17,260 bases of DNA from the NCBI GenBank assembly GCA_051005235.1, contig JBPCJO010000052.1, positions 1 through 17,260 on the forward strand, read 5' to 3'. The position numbers were made by a program, and so were the translations under genes. Each line of letters begins with the position of its first letter. The stretch's first letter is position 1. The notes under the pieces were generated by a model that saw only the letters and a list, made by a program, of their open reading frames with translations, was not told the origin of the DNA and did not search any database. The stretch is from JALQXV01 sp051005235. Its GTDB lineage: Bacteria > Patescibacteriota > Saccharimonadia > Saccharimonadales > 2-12-FULL-41-12. Shown in pieces: positions 1 through 5,864 of this stretch.

Positions 1-102
1 AAACACTGCCAACGCCACTAAAACTACTATCACTAAAACGATAACTACAAAATTATTCGTACTACTGTTGTTCGATTCTTGCCCATTACTCATATTATTC
101 AT
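1..102 (-). CDS. Small membrane protein, N-terminus only (runs off left edge)
   Basis: The frame is open on the minus strand from an ATG at 102 to the window edge (34 codons). It begins MNIMSNGQESNNSSTNNF and is followed by an unbroken hydrophobic run rich in V, I and L, so this looks like a short polar Ser/Asn-rich N-terminus ahead of a transmembrane helix. An AAGGAG Shine-Dalgarno sequence (complement of 109-114) sits six bases before the ATG, which supports this start; a second ATG at 93 is possible. The body of the protein lies outside the window, so no function can be given. Its start lies downstream of the tRNA-Lys region on the same strand. Confidence 0.6.
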   Translation of the reverse strand, partial: MNNMSNGQESNNSSTNNFVVIVLVIVVLVALAVF

Positions 103-185
103 CAGATTCTCCTTATTATTAATAAAAAGTATATCACAAGAACAACGTAGCCCACATACGAGAAAGCATCAAGCCTATATCAGTA

Positions 186-205
186 GGAGGGCCAGGAGGG
201 ACTCG
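186..205 (-). repeat. Detached copy of the tRNA-Lys 3' end
   Basis: Twenty bases (ggagggccaggagggactcg) are identical to 368-387, which is the 3' part of tRNA-Lys(CTT): T-loop edge, T-stem, acceptor strand and the CC of CCA. No 5' half of a tRNA accompanies this copy. It lies 182 bases beyond the real tRNA 3' end, in the same orientation. A direct repeat of a tRNA 3' end is the usual footprint of a tRNA-targeting integrase, or of a decayed tandem tRNA copy. Confidence 0.8.
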
Positions 206-212
206 TCTGACC

Positions 213-304
213 GCCAAAAGAAAAATACTTTTGGCAAGGCCACTTTGTTTGATGCCTCATGCATCGAAACAAAGCAAGGTTCGGGGTATGCCCCCAGCAT
301 ACCC
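213..304. other. Run of three strong hairpins of unknown function
   Basis: Three consecutive inverted repeats lie between the two tRNA-Lys 3'-end copies. Hairpin 1: 213-220 pairs with 228-235 (gccaaaag/cttttggc, 7-base loop). Hairpin 2: 243-255 pairs with 261-274 (ctttgtttgatgc against its complement with one bulged base). Hairpin 3: 284-291 pairs with 297-304 (gggtatgc/gcataccc). No convincing reading frame covers them. On the minus strand they follow the tRNA terminator. They could be a small structured RNA, stacked terminators, or ends of a decayed element; the sequence does not decide between these. Confidence 0.55.
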
Positions 305-329
305 GTTCTCGCCCCTGCCTGCTCCAGCC

Positions 330-367
330 ATATAAAAAGACCTATCTTTCGACAGGTCTTTTTATAT
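330..367 (-). terminator. Terminator of tRNA-Lys
   Basis: A perfect 14-bp inverted repeat (330-343 with 354-367, 10-base loop). Read on the minus strand it begins at the last base of the encoded CCA of tRNA-Lys, and its descending arm contains TCTTTTTATAT, giving a U-rich end. It is best read as the intrinsic terminator of the tRNA gene. Confidence 0.75.
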
Positions 368-443
368 GGAGGGCCAGGAGGGACTCGAACCCTCGACACC
401 CTGCTTAAGAGGCAGGTGCTCTAACCAGCTGAGCTACTGGCCC
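367..443 (-). tRNA. tRNA-Lys(CTT)
   Basis: The minus strand folds as a full cloverleaf: acceptor GGGCCAG/CTGGCCC, D-stem GCTC/GAGC, anticodon stem CCTGC/GCAGG with loop CTCTTAA (anticodon CTT, reads AAG), T-stem GAGGG/CCCTC with loop TTCGAGT, and encoded CCA. Base 73 (discriminator) is T where A is usual for bacterial tRNA-Lys. A terminator follows immediately. Confidence 0.95.
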
Positions 444-485
444 ATGATACGAAGCACGCTTTACTATTTTTGCAGTAAACTGCGA

Positions 486-499
486 CAGCTGAGCTACTG
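486..499 (-). repeat. Short match to the tRNA D-arm upstream of tRNA-Lys
   Basis: Fourteen bases (cagctgagctactg) repeat 426-439, the D-arm and adjoining part of tRNA-Lys. Together with the detached 3' copy at 186-205 this places tRNA-like fragments on both sides of the intact gene. The D-arm is conserved among tRNAs, so the match may come from another decayed tRNA or be chance. Confidence 0.4.
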
Positions 500-534
500 A
501 CTCGTAACTGACAAATGATACCAGATTACCTCTG

Positions 535-563
535 TTGTAGCAAGATACTTAATCTGTTAAACT
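535..563 (+). promoter_or_regulatory. Promoter of tRNA-Arg(TCG)
   Basis: TTGTAG (535-540), a 17-base spacer and TAAACT (558-563). The expected transcript start near 570 lies about nine bases before the mature tRNA 5' end. Confidence 0.5.
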
Positions 564-578
564 ATTCAACTGTAGTAT

Positions 579-655
579 GCACCCGTAGCTCAGCTGGATA
601 GAGCACTGGTCTTCGGAACCAGGTGTCGGCGGTTCGAATCCGTCCGGGTGCACCA
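579..655 (+). tRNA. tRNA-Arg(TCG)
   Basis: Cloverleaf with acceptor GCACCCG/CGGGTGC, D-stem GCTC/GAGC, anticodon stem CTGGT/ACCAG with loop CTTCGGA (anticodon TCG, reads CGA), T-stem GGCGG/CCGTC with one G-U pair, T-loop TTCGAAT, discriminator A and encoded CCA. Confidence 0.95.
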
Positions 656-717
656 TTTCTATGTAACACAGTGATTATACTTATCAATGTAAGACAATTA
701 TGGAAGGAGTATGATTA

Positions 718-1257
718 GTGGGATTATTCAATAAGATCAAACAGAATTTTACTCATGGCGGAATTGATGTAAAGATTCAGGCTCCAGCTAGTATATCCAT
801 GAATGATGCATCTTTACCGGTCGCTGTCACAATAACCTCCAAAGATGCTCCGTGCACTATTAATAAAGTTAGCGTTGAAGTTATTAGGGAAAGCCGCAAT
901 CGATCATTCGGCGAAACTGAATCTTCATCTAATCTTTCGGAATCCATGGCACAAGCAGAAAACACAGAAGTTTTTACTCTTGCAGCCGGAGAGACAAAAA
1001 CAGTTCAGATAGCTATCGTCATGAACGCCGGTAAGTTTGCAGCCGAAAGCTTGCCTGCAAATAGCGGTCTTGCCCAAGTAGCTGGGGCACTAGAAAAACT
1101 ACAATCTATTTCTCAGGCAATGAACCAAAACAGCTATGAATATTACCTATCGGGGTATGCAGATGTTGAGGGTATAACTTTTGACCCATCAGGTCGGCAA
1201 CCGATTCAAATTTTGAAACCAGGACAAGTAGGTGGAGCAATCAATTTCGGAAGTTAG
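718..1257 (+). CDS. Arrestin-like / Spo0M-like beta-sandwich protein
   Basis: A 179-residue protein beginning MGLFNKIKQNF. The start is GTG at 718; a GGAG at 706-709 lies eight bases upstream, and the ATG at 711 is out of frame and stops after seven codons. The order of elements resembles the Spo0M (sporulation-control, arrestin-fold) family: a short amphipathic MGLF-type N-terminus, alternating beta-strand segments (PVAVTITSKDAPCTINKVSVEVI, residues about 35-60), then a phrase of the type FTLAAGETKTVQIAIVM around 86-105. There is no signal peptide or membrane helix, so it is probably cytosolic. It follows tRNA-Arg directly and may share its transcript. Assignment is by eye from fold pattern only; an unrelated beta-sandwich protein is possible. 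No catalytic motif is visible. Confidence 0.6.
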   Translation: MGLFNKIKQNFTHGGIDVKIQAPASISMNDASLPVAVTITSKDAPCTINKVSVEVIRESRNRSFGETESSSNLSESMAQAENTEVFTLAAGETKTVQIAIVMNAGKFAAESLPANSGLAQVAGALEKLQSISQAMNQNSYEYYLSGYADVEGITFDPSGRQPIQILKPGQVGGAINFGS

Positions 1258-1305
1258 CGATCAGCCTAGTTCTAACTTCGTGCACTAAGTTGTACCATTT
1301 TTGTA

Positions 1306-1343
1306 TAACATAGAAACTACTCTTGCTGATCTTTTCTATGTTA
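1306..1343. terminator. Possible terminator between convergent genes
   Basis: An 11-bp perfect inverted repeat (taacatagaaa, 1306-1316, with 1333-1343; 16-base loop) lies between the end of the Spo0M-like gene and the end of the RelE-like remnant, whose stop codon falls inside the right arm. It is AT-rich and lacks a clear U-run, so its role as a terminator is uncertain. Confidence 0.35.
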
Positions 1344-1583
1344 ATCTTTATACACTTCTTTGCGATGTCGAACGCGGATTATCAAGATGATAAGTCTTTT
1401 ATCTAAGATATCGTACACGACTCGATAGTCGCCAACTCGAAGTCGCCAGCTTTTAATGCCAACCATAGGCCGCACATTGCCTTTCCTTGGATCTATGCTC
1501 AATTTGTATATCGCTTTAGCTATTCGTAAGCTGATCTCGATTAGATTGATCTTAAAAGTGTTTTACATAGATACTTCTAAAAG
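1341..1583 (-). pseudogene. RelE/ParE-type toxin remnant without its N-terminus
   Basis: The minus-strand frame from 1562 to the TAA at 1341-1343 encodes a typical RelE/ParE C-terminal half: LRIAKAIYKLSIDPRKG, then WRLRVGDYRVVYDI, then a strand and RHRKEVYKD. The frame has no ATG, GTG or TTG before this core, and a TAA at 1563-1565 closes it upstream. Just upstream another frame reads RSIYVKHF before a stop, which looks like the lost N-terminal strand and implies a frameshift plus loss of several residues. It sits 22 bases after the end of the MazF-like gene on the same strand. Intact relatives are about 85-95 residues and inhibit translation or gyrase; this copy is probably inactive. Confidence 0.65.
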
Positions 1584-1918
1584 CTACGTTATTTCCAGAA
1601 ATCTTTTTAGCGCAATTTTAACATCGTCAAGTTTATTGTCGGTAACTGTACCTAAGACTTTTACAACCATATGCGTATCAAGGATTGCGATTTTGTCTGG
1701 GCGTATAAAACTATCCATAACAATAGTCCCCTTTGTAAAATCATTCTTTTTAAGCGAGACTGTTTGTTTGCTTTGGTAACGTTGACTGGTAATCTGACAC
1801 AGCACGACATCTCCAAATTCGGCAATACCTATAACGAAACATGGTCTTAGCTTTTATTTTTTAAATCCGAAAACGGAAAGGCGGCTAAGACTATTTGGCC
1901 TGCTGATATATTTTCCAT
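1584..1918 (-). pseudogene. mazF: MazF/PemK-type toxin with a one-base frameshift
   Basis: Two frames together make a normal MazF-length protein of about 112 residues. The first part starts at an ATG at 1918, inside the end of the antitoxin gene, and reads MENISAGQIVLAAFPFSD followed by LKNK, the conserved MazF N-terminus. It then hits TAA at 1847-1849. The other frame continues exactly where the family would (KLRPCFVIG, then GDVVLCQITSQ, then FIRPDKIAILD) to the stop at 1584. Restoring one A in the run at 1852-1855 joins them. The longest intact frame on its own begins at 1805 and lacks the N-terminal fold. MazF proteins are mRNA endoribonucleases. Inactivating deletion, sequencing error and recoding are all possible; slippage on a canonical heptamer is unlikely (see findings). 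Confidence 0.75.
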
Positions 1919-2133
1919 GCTGCTTCTTCTTCTGGTCGTAGCCAATCTTTAGCAAATGATGCATCTGAGGCAGCAGCAAAGTCGTTCGCGGTGGTCTTCT
2001 TGACGGCAACTATCTTGATTTCACCTTTTTTAACATATATGTCGACGTCGCCTTCGATGCCGCTTTCTTTTAGGAGCGGTTTTGGGATACTAATACCTTT
2101 TGAGTTGCCGATTGTAATAATTGAAGCTTTCAT
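1891..2133 (-). CDS. mazE: MazE-like AbrB-family antitoxin
   Basis: An 80-residue protein starting MKASIITIGNSKGISIPKPL, the standard SpoVT/AbrB swapped-hairpin DNA-binding domain (residues 1-45), followed by an acidic tail AKDWLRPEEEAAWKIYQQAK of the type that wraps its MazF partner. The frame is open further upstream to 2175, but the ATG at 2133 matches the family start, and a promoter (TTGACC at 2171-2166, 17 bases, TACAAT at 2148-2143) lies nine bases before it, so the longer start would be upstream of the transcript. The toxin gene overlaps its 3' end. AbrB-type antitoxins normally repress their own promoter. The gene looks intact although its partner is frameshifted. Confidence 0.85.
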   Translation of the reverse strand: MKASIITIGNSKGISIPKPLLKESGIEGDVDIYVKKGEIKIVAVKKTTANDFAAASDASFAKDWLRPEEEAAWKIYQQAK

Positions 2134-2142
2134 AGTAATTAC

Positions 2143-2171
2143 ATTGTATGCCCGGAGGATTAGTGGGTCAA
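2143..2171 (-). promoter_or_regulatory. Promoter of the mazE-like gene (leaderless)
   Basis: TTGACC, 17-base spacer, TACAAT on the minus strand, with only nine bases from the -10 box to the ATG at 2133. The transcript should begin two to four bases before the start codon. There is no Shine-Dalgarno sequence. Confidence 0.7.
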
Positions 2172-2204
2172 TCATAGTAATTTATCGGCTTTAACTGATT
2201 CTGT

Positions 2205-2210
2205 TATTAT
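2205..2210 (+). promoter_or_regulatory. -10 box of the SDR gene (leaderless)
   Basis: TATTAT seven bases before the ATG at 2218, which would place transcription start at the start codon itself. The -35 region (ttatcg, 2182-2187) is weak and there is no ribosome binding site. Confidence 0.45.
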
Positions 2211-2217
2211 CAAGTGA

Positions 2218-3030
2218 ATGGCAAAAACTGTACTTATTACCGGAGCATCAAGTGGAATTGGAAAAGCCACCGTCGAAAAGTTCGCGCGAAAACAGTGGAA
2301 CGTCGCGGCGACTTCTAGAAATATTGATAATGAACTGTTCAAATCTTGGCCGAATGTACGACGTTATAAATTAGATGTCACTGATACAGCAACTATAGAA
2401 ACTACCTTCGAGCATGTAGTTAAAGATTTTGGCGCAATAGACGTAGTCGTTAATAATGCTGGCTACGGGCTCGATGGGGTATTCGAGGCCATCACAGACG
2501 AGCAAATTAATAAGCAGTTTGAAACCAATGTGTTTGGGCTGATGAGTGTTACCCGCCAGGCTATTAAAATCATGCGGCCTCAGCGCAAAGGTGTGATTAT
2601 CCAAGTTGCCTCTATGGGCGGACGGTTAACGTTCCCTTTGTATAGTATTTACCACTCCACTAAATGGGCCGTCGAAGGCTTTTCGGAATCATTGCACTAC
2701 GAGCTCCGCCAGTTCGGTATAAAAATTAAAATTGTTGAACCGGGCGTTATAAAGACCGCTTTTTACGATCGTAACCGGGTCTTCGCTAAACCGGATAAAA
2801 AATTAGGCTATGAGAATTTTTTGACAAAGGTTGAAAAGGTCACGCACAAGGCTGGGAGTAACGGGCAATCACCAGACAAAGTGGCAGATAAAATTTACAC
2901 TGCGGCTACTACTCGCAGCAAAAAATTACGGTATGCGGTTGGGTCTCCGGCGCCCCTCTTACTCGCACTGAGAAAATTGCTGCCTGATTCTGTATTTATG
3001 GCGCTGGTACGTTGGAGTTATCGTATATAA
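2218..3030 (+). CDS. Short-chain dehydrogenase/reductase (SDR)
   Basis: A 270-residue classical SDR with a Rossmann fold. Visible motifs: the glycine-rich nucleotide loop TGASSGIG (residues 8-15), an acidic residue in KLDVTD near 53, NNAG (79-82), and the catalytic triad Ser132 with Tyr145-x3-Lys149 (YHSTK). The residues after the second strand (TSRN) suggest NADP preference, by analogy only. The C-terminus (about 240-270) carries a hydrophobic segment, as in SDRs that act on lipids or bind membranes. The substrate cannot be told from sequence. The gene has its own leaderless-type promoter, diverges from the mazE-like gene and converges on the 3089 gene, so it is probably monocistronic. Confidence 0.93.
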   Translation: MAKTVLITGASSGIGKATVEKFARKQWNVAATSRNIDNELFKSWPNVRRYKLDVTDTATIETTFEHVVKDFGAIDVVVNNAGYGLDGVFEAITDEQINKQFETNVFGLMSVTRQAIKIMRPQRKGVIIQVASMGGRLTFPLYSIYHSTKWAVEGFSESLHYELRQFGIKIKIVEPGVIKTAFYDRNRVFAKPDKKLGYENFLTKVEKVTHKAGSNGQSPDKVADKIYTAATTRSKKLRYAVGSPAPLLLALRKLLPDSVFMALVRWSYRI

Positions 3031-3088
3031 ATTAGGCTGATTTTATATGATTTATAACCGATTGTGGTAGAAAGTGCTGACATAATAA

Positions 3089-3613
3089 TTAGGTAACTTT
3101 TTTCATGATTTTATATCTTACTGCCAGCAGAAGAGAGGAGACTAGAACTACACCGCCAACCAATAGCACGATGTTTTTCGTTTTACCGGTGCTGCTTGTA
3201 GCGTCTGGTTGCCCAATCCCCCGCTGTACGCGGACATCATAGCTAAGCTCAAACGCATCAAACGCACTAGCAGTTTTAGGAGATCCAATTGCCTTTACAA
3301 CATACACGCCACGCTCAGGAAAAGTGAATTCCCCACCTGCCACCTGGCCGAACGACTGATCATAGATCGTTTGATTGTCTTGTTGTACTACGAGTTTACA
3401 ATTACAATCTTGCACTTTAAAACGGTTGGTCTTATCTTTAAATTCAAAGTAGATTCCGGTGGATTCACCGGCGACTGGGTCGTCGTCCGGGTCAATGTGT
3501 AATACAGCGCCAATTGTGTCTTGGCTCTCTAGCACGTGGGCACTGGCTGGGGCGGCAGAAACCGCGCTAATAATACCGGCGGACGCTATAATTATCGCTA
3601 ATAATGGGTTCAT
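3089..3613 (-). CDS. Exported, C-terminally anchored protein with mature N-terminal His
   Basis: A 174-residue protein. Residues 1-25 form a signal peptide ending APASA, so cleavage would leave His26 as the first mature residue (HVLESQDTIGAVLHID). A beta-rich domain follows (about 26-130) with a DPDDDP acidic turn, a CNC motif (Cys70, Cys72) and a strand phrase FTFPERGVYVVKAIG. Residues about 147-167 form a transmembrane helix with a KKVT cytosolic tail. The layout resembles CopC/YtkA-type Ig-like extracytoplasmic domains, some of which bind copper through an N-terminal His; that function is inferred. Its ATG overlaps the stop of the heme-protein gene (ATGA), so the two are translationally coupled and probably act together. 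Confidence 0.75.
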   Translation of the reverse strand: MNPLLAIIIASAGIISAVSAAPASAHVLESQDTIGAVLHIDPDDDPVAGESTGIYFEFKDKTNRFKVQDCNCKLVVQQDNQTIYDQSFGQVAGGEFTFPERGVYVVKAIGSPKTASAFDAFELSYDVRVQRGIGQPDATSSTGKTKNIVLLVGGVVLVSSLLLAVRYKIMKKVT

Positions 3614-4767
3614 GGGGTAATCTCCAGATTAAATGGTATTGTGTTGACTCCAACAGCCCGCTCCAGCCTAAGATATAGGGTATATACTCCGGGCTCGGGA
3701 GGCTCAGCATCGCCGATTGGCAGACATTGTATCGTGGAACCAACGGTTTTGGTAAGTCCCTGGTAATAGCCGTACGTTTGCTGGTTAACCAAGAAGCAAC
3801 TGGCCGCGGTAATATCGGTAAAAGCCGGTTGGCTAGTAAAGTTAAGAATTGCTCCGCCGGCTATCAGGTCCTGAAATGATATTTGTTGTTGGTTAATCTG
3901 AATGGTTTTTCCGTCAACGATTGGTGCGCTTTCAAATGATATATACGGCTCGGTGGGGCTGTTTGAAGTTTGGGTGCTGTGCTCATTATGGGCTCGAATA
4001 TCCCCTAGCTCCAACTTACTGTTTTTGCCAAGCATAAAGCCGGTAACCAAAAATAAAAGTTGTAATAACACCATACTGGCTACGCCAAAGTGACGTAAAA
4101 CTGTAAACCGTTTTTTAAGCCATCGGTCCATTCTGACGGCTTCGAGCATAAATAAGATTAAAACGGCCACTAACGTCAGGCGCGCGATGCTACTGGAACC
4201 ATAGGCGTAATGTGTGCCCAGCATCACAATATGCACTAAGATAGCCAGACCAGCGATATATATGAGGCGATGCAGCCGCTTCCAGCGCCGAAAACCCATC
4301 TTGTCGATCACTTTATCGAACGAGGTGACGGCCATGACTGTCAGTATGATCAGCGCGATAAAGCCTAGCAGTAGGGCAATACTGTATCGTGGCGACAAAA
4401 AACCAAGGCCATTAAATCCACCAAGCTGCCCAAAGAACGCCACTAGTGCGTGTAAGAGCGCAAAAAAGAAGGCACTCACGCCGATGGCCCGCCGTAAGTG
4501 CAAGTACTCGTTTTTACCCCGCATGTTGGGAAAGATTTTTGTTAGTGGCGCTGCCAACAAGGCAAAATATAGAAATACTATCGAGAGCAAACCGTAAGTC
4601 TGTTGTGTTCGGATTAGCCGCAGATCACCGGGCGGAAACAAAACCCAGACCGCTACCACCGTTATAATTGACAACAAAGCGCTAAAGCACAGGAGCCAGA
4701 AGCGATTGTTAGTCAGTAAGCTATAGGGTCGTTCGATCACATGAACTGCGGATTTTTTAGCACTCAT
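3610..4767 (-). CDS. Ferric-reductase-like / MsrQ-like heme membrane protein with extra extracytoplasmic domain
   Basis: A 385-residue protein. About seven hydrophobic helices occupy residues 22-246. The ferric-reductase/YedZ-MsrQ core is recognisable: an LHLRR turn, then a helix with FFALLHALVAFFG (His106), and later RWKRLHRLIYIAGLAILVHIVML (His166, His179), giving His pairs suited to b-type heme. Residues about 250-385 form a predicted extracytoplasmic beta domain with two cysteines (Cys324, Cys348) and an ending typical of Ig-like folds; MsrQ lacks this. The likely role is passing electrons across the membrane through heme. No flavin or NADPH domain is present, so a separate reductase such as the 6415 gene would be needed. 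A TATAAT eight bases before the ATG (complement of 4776-4781) implies a leaderless transcript with the 3089 gene. Confidence 0.82.
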   Translation of the reverse strand: MSAKKSAVHVIERPYSLLTNNRFWLLCFSALLSIITVVAVWVLFPPGDLRLIRTQQTYGLLSIVFLYFALLAAPLTKIFPNMRGKNEYLHLRRAIGVSAFFFALLHALVAFFGQLGGFNGLGFLSPRYSIALLLGFIALIILTVMAVTSFDKVIDKMGFRRWKRLHRLIYIAGLAILVHIVMLGTHYAYGSSSIARLTLVAVLILFMLEAVRMDRWLKKRFTVLRHFGVASMVLLQLLFLVTGFMLGKNSKLELGDIRAHNEHSTQTSNSPTEPYISFESAPIVDGKTIQINQQQISFQDLIAGGAILNFTSQPAFTDITAASCFLVNQQTYGYYQGLTKTVGSTIQCLPIGDAEPPEPGVYTLYLRLERAVGVNTIPFNLEITP

Positions 4768-4775
4768 TAGTTGTA

Positions 4776-4781
4776 ATTATA
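4776..4781 (-). promoter_or_regulatory. -10 box of the heme-protein operon (leaderless)
   Basis: TATAAT on the minus strand, eight bases before the ATG at 4767; a weak TAGACG lies 18 bases upstream of it. There is no Shine-Dalgarno sequence. Confidence 0.6.
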
Positions 4782-4838
4782 CGTTTTTTCACCTTAATTC
4801 GTCTATTATAGTTACCTTGGGTAATCAATATATAATAC

Positions 4839-4862
4839 TTACTAAACTAAAGTAAAGTAAAC
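4839..4862. promoter_or_regulatory. Candidate MarR-type operator at the cupredoxin promoter
   Basis: ttactaaactaaagtaa (TTACT-N7-AGTAA, 4839-4855) followed by a second aaagtaaac (4854-4862). The half-sites match those of the palindrome at the marR promoter (TTTACTTTACAAAGTAAAC, 7936-7954). The site lies between the divergent heme-protein and cupredoxin genes, upstream of the TATAAT at 4878-4883. Binding by the 7979 protein is inferred. Confidence 0.45.
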
Positions 4863-4877
4863 ATGGTACTATACTAC

Positions 4878-4883
4878 TATAAT
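4878..4883 (+). promoter_or_regulatory. -10 box of the cupredoxin operon
   Basis: A perfect TATAAT 17 bases before the ATG at 4901. A GAGGAG (4884-4889) follows directly, so part of it may lie ahead of the transcript start. No good -35 is present; the expected position falls in the operator-like repeats, as in an activated or repressed promoter. Confidence 0.6.
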
Positions 4884-4900
4884 GAGGAGATTATGAAGTT

Positions 4901-5353
4901 ATGAATAAGAATATAATTGGAGTTGGAGTCGCCGCTATTGCGGTTATCGCTATTGTTGGCGTAGTTGTGGCAAACAAGCCGGATAGTGTGTCGAGTCCTT
5001 CCTCGTCAAGCAGCAGTTCGAGCAGCCAAACGGATCAGAAAGACAGCACCCCAAACGCAAACGCTAGTAGCGGCAAAGAAGACCTGACTACTCAAACTGA
5101 AGTAGCTATGGATATTAAAGAATTTGCCTTTGTTAAAAAAGATATCACCATTAAAAAAGGCACCACGGTCACCTGGACTAACCAGGATGAAGCGAAACAC
5201 AATGTAGTCAGTAAACAAGATGGCGGACCAAAGGGAGAAGACCTCCTTAAGCAAGGTGAAAGCTATAGCTTTACTTTTGATACTATTGGCACATTTAACT
5301 ATTTATGTGAACCACATCCGTACATGAAGGGTATTGTTAATGTCGTCGAGTAG
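4901..5353 (+). CDS. Membrane-anchored type-1 copper protein (cupredoxin)
   Basis: A 150-residue protein. Residues 5-24 form an uncleaved or signal-type hydrophobic helix; residues 30-65 are a Ser/Asn-rich linker including a run of consecutive serines; residues about 68-150 form a plastocyanin/amicyanin-like domain. Type-1 copper ligands are in the standard order: His100 (AKHNVV), Cys136, His139 and Met142 (CEPHPYM). It should sit outside the membrane and carry single electrons. The gene starts at ATG 4901; an overlapping three-codon frame (ATG AAG TTA TGA, 4893-4904) precedes it. It overlaps the next cupredoxin gene by 14 bases, which implies an operon. Confidence 0.93.
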   Translation: MNKNIIGVGVAAIAVIAIVGVVVANKPDSVSSPSSSSSSSSSQTDQKDSTPNANASSGKEDLTTQTEVAMDIKEFAFVKKDITIKKGTTVTWTNQDEAKHNVVSKQDGGPKGEDLLKQGESYSFTFDTIGTFNYLCEPHPYMKGIVNVVE

Positions 5354-5858
5354 TAAAAAGGCACCGACGAAAAGAGTGGCAAAGCCGGTTGCCAGCGCCA
5401 GTAAAGTTAATTCTAAACCAGCGACTAGTAATCGTAAGCTTTTGCTACTTCTGATTCCGGCTCTGTTAATTGGATTCGTCGTTTCATTTTTCGCCGTCCA
5501 GCAATTTGGCAACAAAGATAGTGCCAGCAAAACCGGCGACAAGCCAGTCTACAGCGTCGACTTGCGCAAAGAGAATAAAGACCCAATCGACCTCCTGATC
5601 AAAAAAGGTGAGTTCGTGCAGTTCAATAGCAAAGACGGCCAACAGCACCAAATTGTAAAAGGTGGCCACTCCAGTGGCGAGCATGGCGGCGGCGGTATGG
5701 TCGATTCAGGAGTTTTTGATGCCGACGAAGGCTACCAAATACAGTTTAATGAGGTGGGTAAATTTGACTTCCATGATAATCTCGACCGGGACTACACAAT
5801 TACGGTAATCGTGTACGATCCGACCAAAAGTCTGGAAGATATAAAGATTAAACGCTAA
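5340..5858 (+). CDS. Cupredoxin-like membrane protein lacking the copper Cys
   Basis: A 172-residue protein starting at ATG 5340 inside the end of the upstream gene, with AAGGG (5327-5331) eight bases before it; an in-frame TTG at 5334 is less likely. A basic Lys/Arg/Ser N-terminal tail (1-33) is followed by one transmembrane helix (about 34-53) and a domain with cupredoxin-like strands (residues 68-160). The position equivalent to the Cys loop reads KFDFHDNLDR, so there is no Cys or Met ligand. Histidines remain at 103, 110, 115 and 145, in a Gly/His-rich insert (GGHSSGEHGGGG). It probably does not form a blue copper site; a non-type-1 copper or other metal role, or a scaffold, is possible. 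Confidence 0.8.
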   Translation: MSSSSKKAPTKRVAKPVASASKVNSKPATSNRKLLLLLIPALLIGFVVSFFAVQQFGNKDSASKTGDKPVYSVDLRKENKDPIDLLIKKGEFVQFNSKDGQQHQIVKGGHSSGEHGGGGMVDSGVFDADEGYQIQFNEVGKFDFHDNLDRDYTITVIVYDPTKSLEDIKIKR

Positions 5859-5864
5859 CAGCTT

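Noticed and set aside
68..424. 118-codon open frame crossing the tRNA-Lys region
   Set aside because: It runs antisense through the tRNA and its terminator, has low-complexity content and no ribosome binding site or promoter; the hairpins and tRNA explain the sequence.
460..480. TTTACT-N8-AGTAAA near the tRNA-Lys 5' end as another MarR operator
   Set aside because: The spacing is 8 rather than 2-7 and there is no redox gene nearby; AT-rich half-sites of six bases arise easily by chance.
1852..1868. Programmed -1 frameshift in mazF at U UUA AAA
   Set aside because: After slippage the -1 frame reads AAA AAA and then TAA before joining the toxin frame, so the full protein would not be made.
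5006..5254. 82-codon minus-strand frame inside the cupredoxin gene
   Set aside because: It is a shadow of the Ser-rich linker and copper domain coding, with no start signals.
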